Shown here: in pieces, positions 6,909 to 8,464 of the stretch
How the letters are laid out: every line of letters begins with the position of its first letter
Numbering within the stretch: position 1 is the stretch's first letter
Origin: Chlamydiota bacterium
GTDB taxonomy: Bacteria; Chlamydiota; Chlamydiia; Chlamydiales; Waddliaceae
NCBI GenBank assembly: GCA_011065005.1
Contig: JAAKFP010000087.1
Location: 1-8,464, forward strand
DNA: 8,464 bases
Direction of reading: 5' to 3'
Program-made: the position numbers and the translations under genes
Notes under the pieces: generated by a model
What the model was told of the DNA's origin: nothing
The model's input: only the letters and a program-made list of their open reading frames with translations
Databases searched by the model: none

Positions 6909-7165
6909 GGAACCGTGCAAAAACAACTTGCACATTTCTGATATCACAGCATCTTCATCTTCTACGTTGCAAATCCTTGAAAACTAAGAAGTTGGCTGCG
7001 GATTTGCGCCTTGCAGCTGAAACACTGTGATATCAGAAATGTATAACTTCAGAAAGTGAGAAATAATGCCGCTGAGAGGTCCTTTTAAGGCAATTTCTAT
7101 GGATTTTATGTCTCGTACAAAAGATCTACGGGATCAGGAGTTCTGAACTTATTTTTGCACGAGCC
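6909..7165. repeat. Palindromic element C, second copy of B, interrupted
   Basis: The left arm (6909-6976) matches that of element B with 9 differences in 68 bases by hand count; the centre is also related. The right arm (7000-7049) continues at 7151-7165 after a 101-base interruption (96-bp insert plus one copy of AACTT). The ends are GGAACCGTGCAAAAA on the left and TTTTTGCACGAGCC on the right. The left flank GGTTA is the same as for element B, and TTTA follows the right end, compatible with a degraded TTA duplication. It lies 13 bases past the stop of the minus-strand ankyrin gene, so it could also act as that gene's 3' hairpin. Confidence 0.85.
7050..7145. mobile_element. 96-bp insertion nested in palindrome C, flanked by AACTT repeats
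   Basis: The right arm of C is broken exactly between AACTT (7045-7049) and a second AACTT (7146-7150). Removing the 96 bases plus one AACTT restores an arm that pairs with the left arm and aligns with element B. The insert begins CAGAA and ends TTCTG, a 5-base inverted terminus, and the 5-bp direct repeat is what a transposition target duplication would leave. It contains a 26-codon open frame (7066-7146) with no clear ribosome site; part of it, PFKAISMDF, loosely recalls the start of an integrase catalytic core, but this is too short to rely on. It is most likely a miniature element or a transposon remnant. Confidence 0.6.
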
Positions 7166-7178
7166 TTTACTCACCTGA

Positions 7179-8464
7179 TTACTCGGTAAAGTATCCCCCA
7201 TCTTTCAATTTTATCGCCCTATAGATAACGGCTTCATTATAAGGATCTACGCAAGCACTTTTTACTAAATCATCTATCTTCTCAGAAAGTTCTTTGTAAG
7301 AAGTTGCAACATTTGCTCCTAGCTGTAAGCTTATTTTCTCACATTCTGAATCGTACGAATTTTTTGTTTCAGCAGGGTGAGCCTCGTAGATTTGAACCAT
7401 TGGGAAAGACGGGGATTGACCTCTCATTCCGTGGGGATCTGAACCATTGAACGTCAGCCATTTGACGTCTTTTAATCCCCGATGCACAAGTTGTGCAAGA
7501 TTTTGTTTTAAGGTTTGTCTCCTTGGGTGCAAGATATCCAGGAGTCTCCTATCACCTTTTGGATCTATGCCAACGACTACTAGACACTGGTGATTCGATT
7601 CGCCTTGGCAAGTATGGATATGAAGATGCTCCACAGATCCAAGGGGTTTCTTTTTAAAGGCAATAACATCTTCTTCTAAAGCCTGAGAATGGTTATATAA
7701 AATGGTTACAATATTTTTAAATCCCGCTTGTTCAGCAATAGATAGAGCGGTTTGTTGACCCCTCCGTTGTTTGCAGCTAACATTGATATCAGGGTGTGTC
7801 AAAAATATTTGCACAATCTCTTCATGCCCTTTTTGTGCAGCCGTGATAATAAGAGGTTCATTACCATAATATAAATTAATAGGTACAAAATCAGGATGTT
7901 GGAAGATCATTTTGACAATGTCTATTTGTCCATCAACAGTAGCTTTAAAAAGAATAGATTCGAACAGGTTGCGTTGATGTTCTGCAGGAGCGACAGCAAG
8001 AAACTTAAAAAGGCTGCGTTGTTGGGTCTGGAGTGTTTCTGAGATCTCTATTAGTTGAGCTTGCATCAGAAATTGCATCCTTTGATAACGATCTAAAGTG
8101 TTTATTTGGGGATCGATCACTCGAACCTCTTCAACGCATAAAGAGATCTTTTTGAATTCTTTGCTCAATGTAGCGATCTCTAATGCTTTGTAATAGGTCT
8201 GAACACTCTTTTCGACTTGCCCTTGAGCACGGAGAGTTCGCGCTAAAGCAAAAGTAATGTTAAAGCTCTTAAAACGTTTCAATGCTTTTTCATAGATTTC
8301 TTCGGCTTCAGCAAATTGAGAGGCTTTTATATAAGACTGTCCCTGAAAATCCCAAAACTGTTCAAGTTTGTCAGGGTTTGAAATAGTGTAGATCTTTTCA
8401 AGAAGTTCATAATACTTCTTTTTTTCAGATTCATTTCCTTCCTGGAGACCTTCTAAAGCCATCT
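7179..8464 (-). CDS. TPR-ankyrin protein with transposase-like C-terminal domain (partial, 5' end outside window)
   Basis: The reading frame runs off the right edge. A visible ATG at 8462 is two bases from that edge, and the true start is probably further upstream. Counting from that Met, 427 residues are seen. TPR-like helices lie at about 33-118 (A-E-A-E-E-I-Y-E-K-A-L). The cap V-I-D-P-Q-I-N-T-L-D-R-Y-Q-R matches the end of the U-box protein (S-M-D-P-D-M-T-S-L-N-P-L-E-R), so the two are related. About 168-262 hold two to three ankyrin repeats (P-L-I-I-T-A-A-Q-K-G-H-E-E-I-V). Residues 275-345 resemble a Mutator/IS256 transposase core: V-G-I-D-P-K-G-D-R-R-L-L, then L-V-H-R-G-L-K-D-V and S-D-P-H-G-M. 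The remaining 80 residues are not recognised. TPR and ankyrin repeats suggest a host-directed effector that binds proteins. Stop TAA at 7179-7181. Confidence 0.75.
   Translation of the reverse strand, partial: MALEGLQEGNESEKKKYYELLEKIYTISNPDKLEQFWDFQGQSYIKASQFAEAEEIYEKALKRFKSFNITFALARTLRAQGQVEKSVQTYYKALEIATLSKEFKKISLCVEEVRVIDPQINTLDRYQRMQFLMQAQLIEISETLQTQQRSLFKFLAVAPAEHQRNLFESILFKATVDGQIDIVKMIFQHPDFVPINLYYGNEPLIITAAQKGHEEIVQIFLTHPDINVSCKQRRGQQTALSIAEQAGFKNIVTILYNHSQALEEDVIAFKKKPLGSVEHLHIHTCQGESNHQCLVVVGIDPKGDRRLLDILHPRRQTLKQNLAQLVHRGLKDVKWLTFNGSDPHGMRGQSPSFPMVQIYEAHPAETKNSYDSECEKISLQLGANVATSYKELSEKIDDLVKSACVDPYNEAVIYRAIKLKDGGYFTE

Noticed and set aside
7066..7146. 26-codon ORF inside the nested 96-bp insert with a faint integrase-like string
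   Set aside because: An open frame of this length is expected by chance, the ribosome site is poor, and the similarity covers fewer than ten residues.
5435..7165. The palindromes as CRISPR repeats or an attachment-site array
   Set aside because: The units are 157-171 bp full-length dyads at irregular spacing, with genes rather than short spacers between them, and no cas or integrase gene is present.

Overview
The window looks like accessory DNA of an intracellular, eukaryote-associated bacterium, most likely an environmental chlamydia (Parachlamydia/Neochlamydia/Protochlamydia-like). That placement is an inference. It rests on moderately A+T-rich DNA, a giant protein that joins WD40-like repeats, a eukaryotic U-box and TPRs, a second TPR-ankyrin protein, and small secreted proteins with one hydrophobic segment and a His-rich tail, a type I associate with Chlamydiae. 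No rRNA, tRNA or universal housekeeping gene is present to confirm it.

Layout. Positions 1-215 are a non-coding leader with CTAG-centred repeats, a perfect 18-bp palindrome and a weak sigma70-like promoter. Positions 216-4685 (+) encode a 1489-residue WD40/U-box/TPR protein, a probable E3 ubiquitin ligase effector. A 12-codon mini-ORF (4701-4739) leads into an exported 205-residue protein (4752-5369) that may have a DcrB/PsbP-like fold. Next comes a 171-bp palindrome (A, 5435-5605), then a small exported membrane protein (5648-5896), whose stop codon is fused to a second palindrome (B, 5896-6052). A lipoprotein gene follows (6080-6559). It converges, with a single base between stop codons, on a minus-strand paralog of the small membrane protein (6561-6797). 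Palindrome C (6909-7165) is a second copy of B, interrupted by a 96-bp insertion flanked by a 5-bp direct repeat. The right end (7179-8464, minus) holds the 3' part of a TPR-ankyrin protein whose C-terminus resembles part of a Mutator/IS256-type transposase core.

How the parts fit. The two large proteins share a related TPR-plus-cap module and are probably paralogous host-directed effectors; the U-box protein would act on host ubiquitin signalling. The small exported proteins and the lipoprotein are envelope or secreted factors of unknown role. The most unusual signal is the palindrome family. Copies B and C differ at several stem positions by paired, compensating changes. Copy B appears to have inserted at a TTA that was part of a TAA stop codon, turning it into TAG and separating two genes that had been about 27 bp apart.
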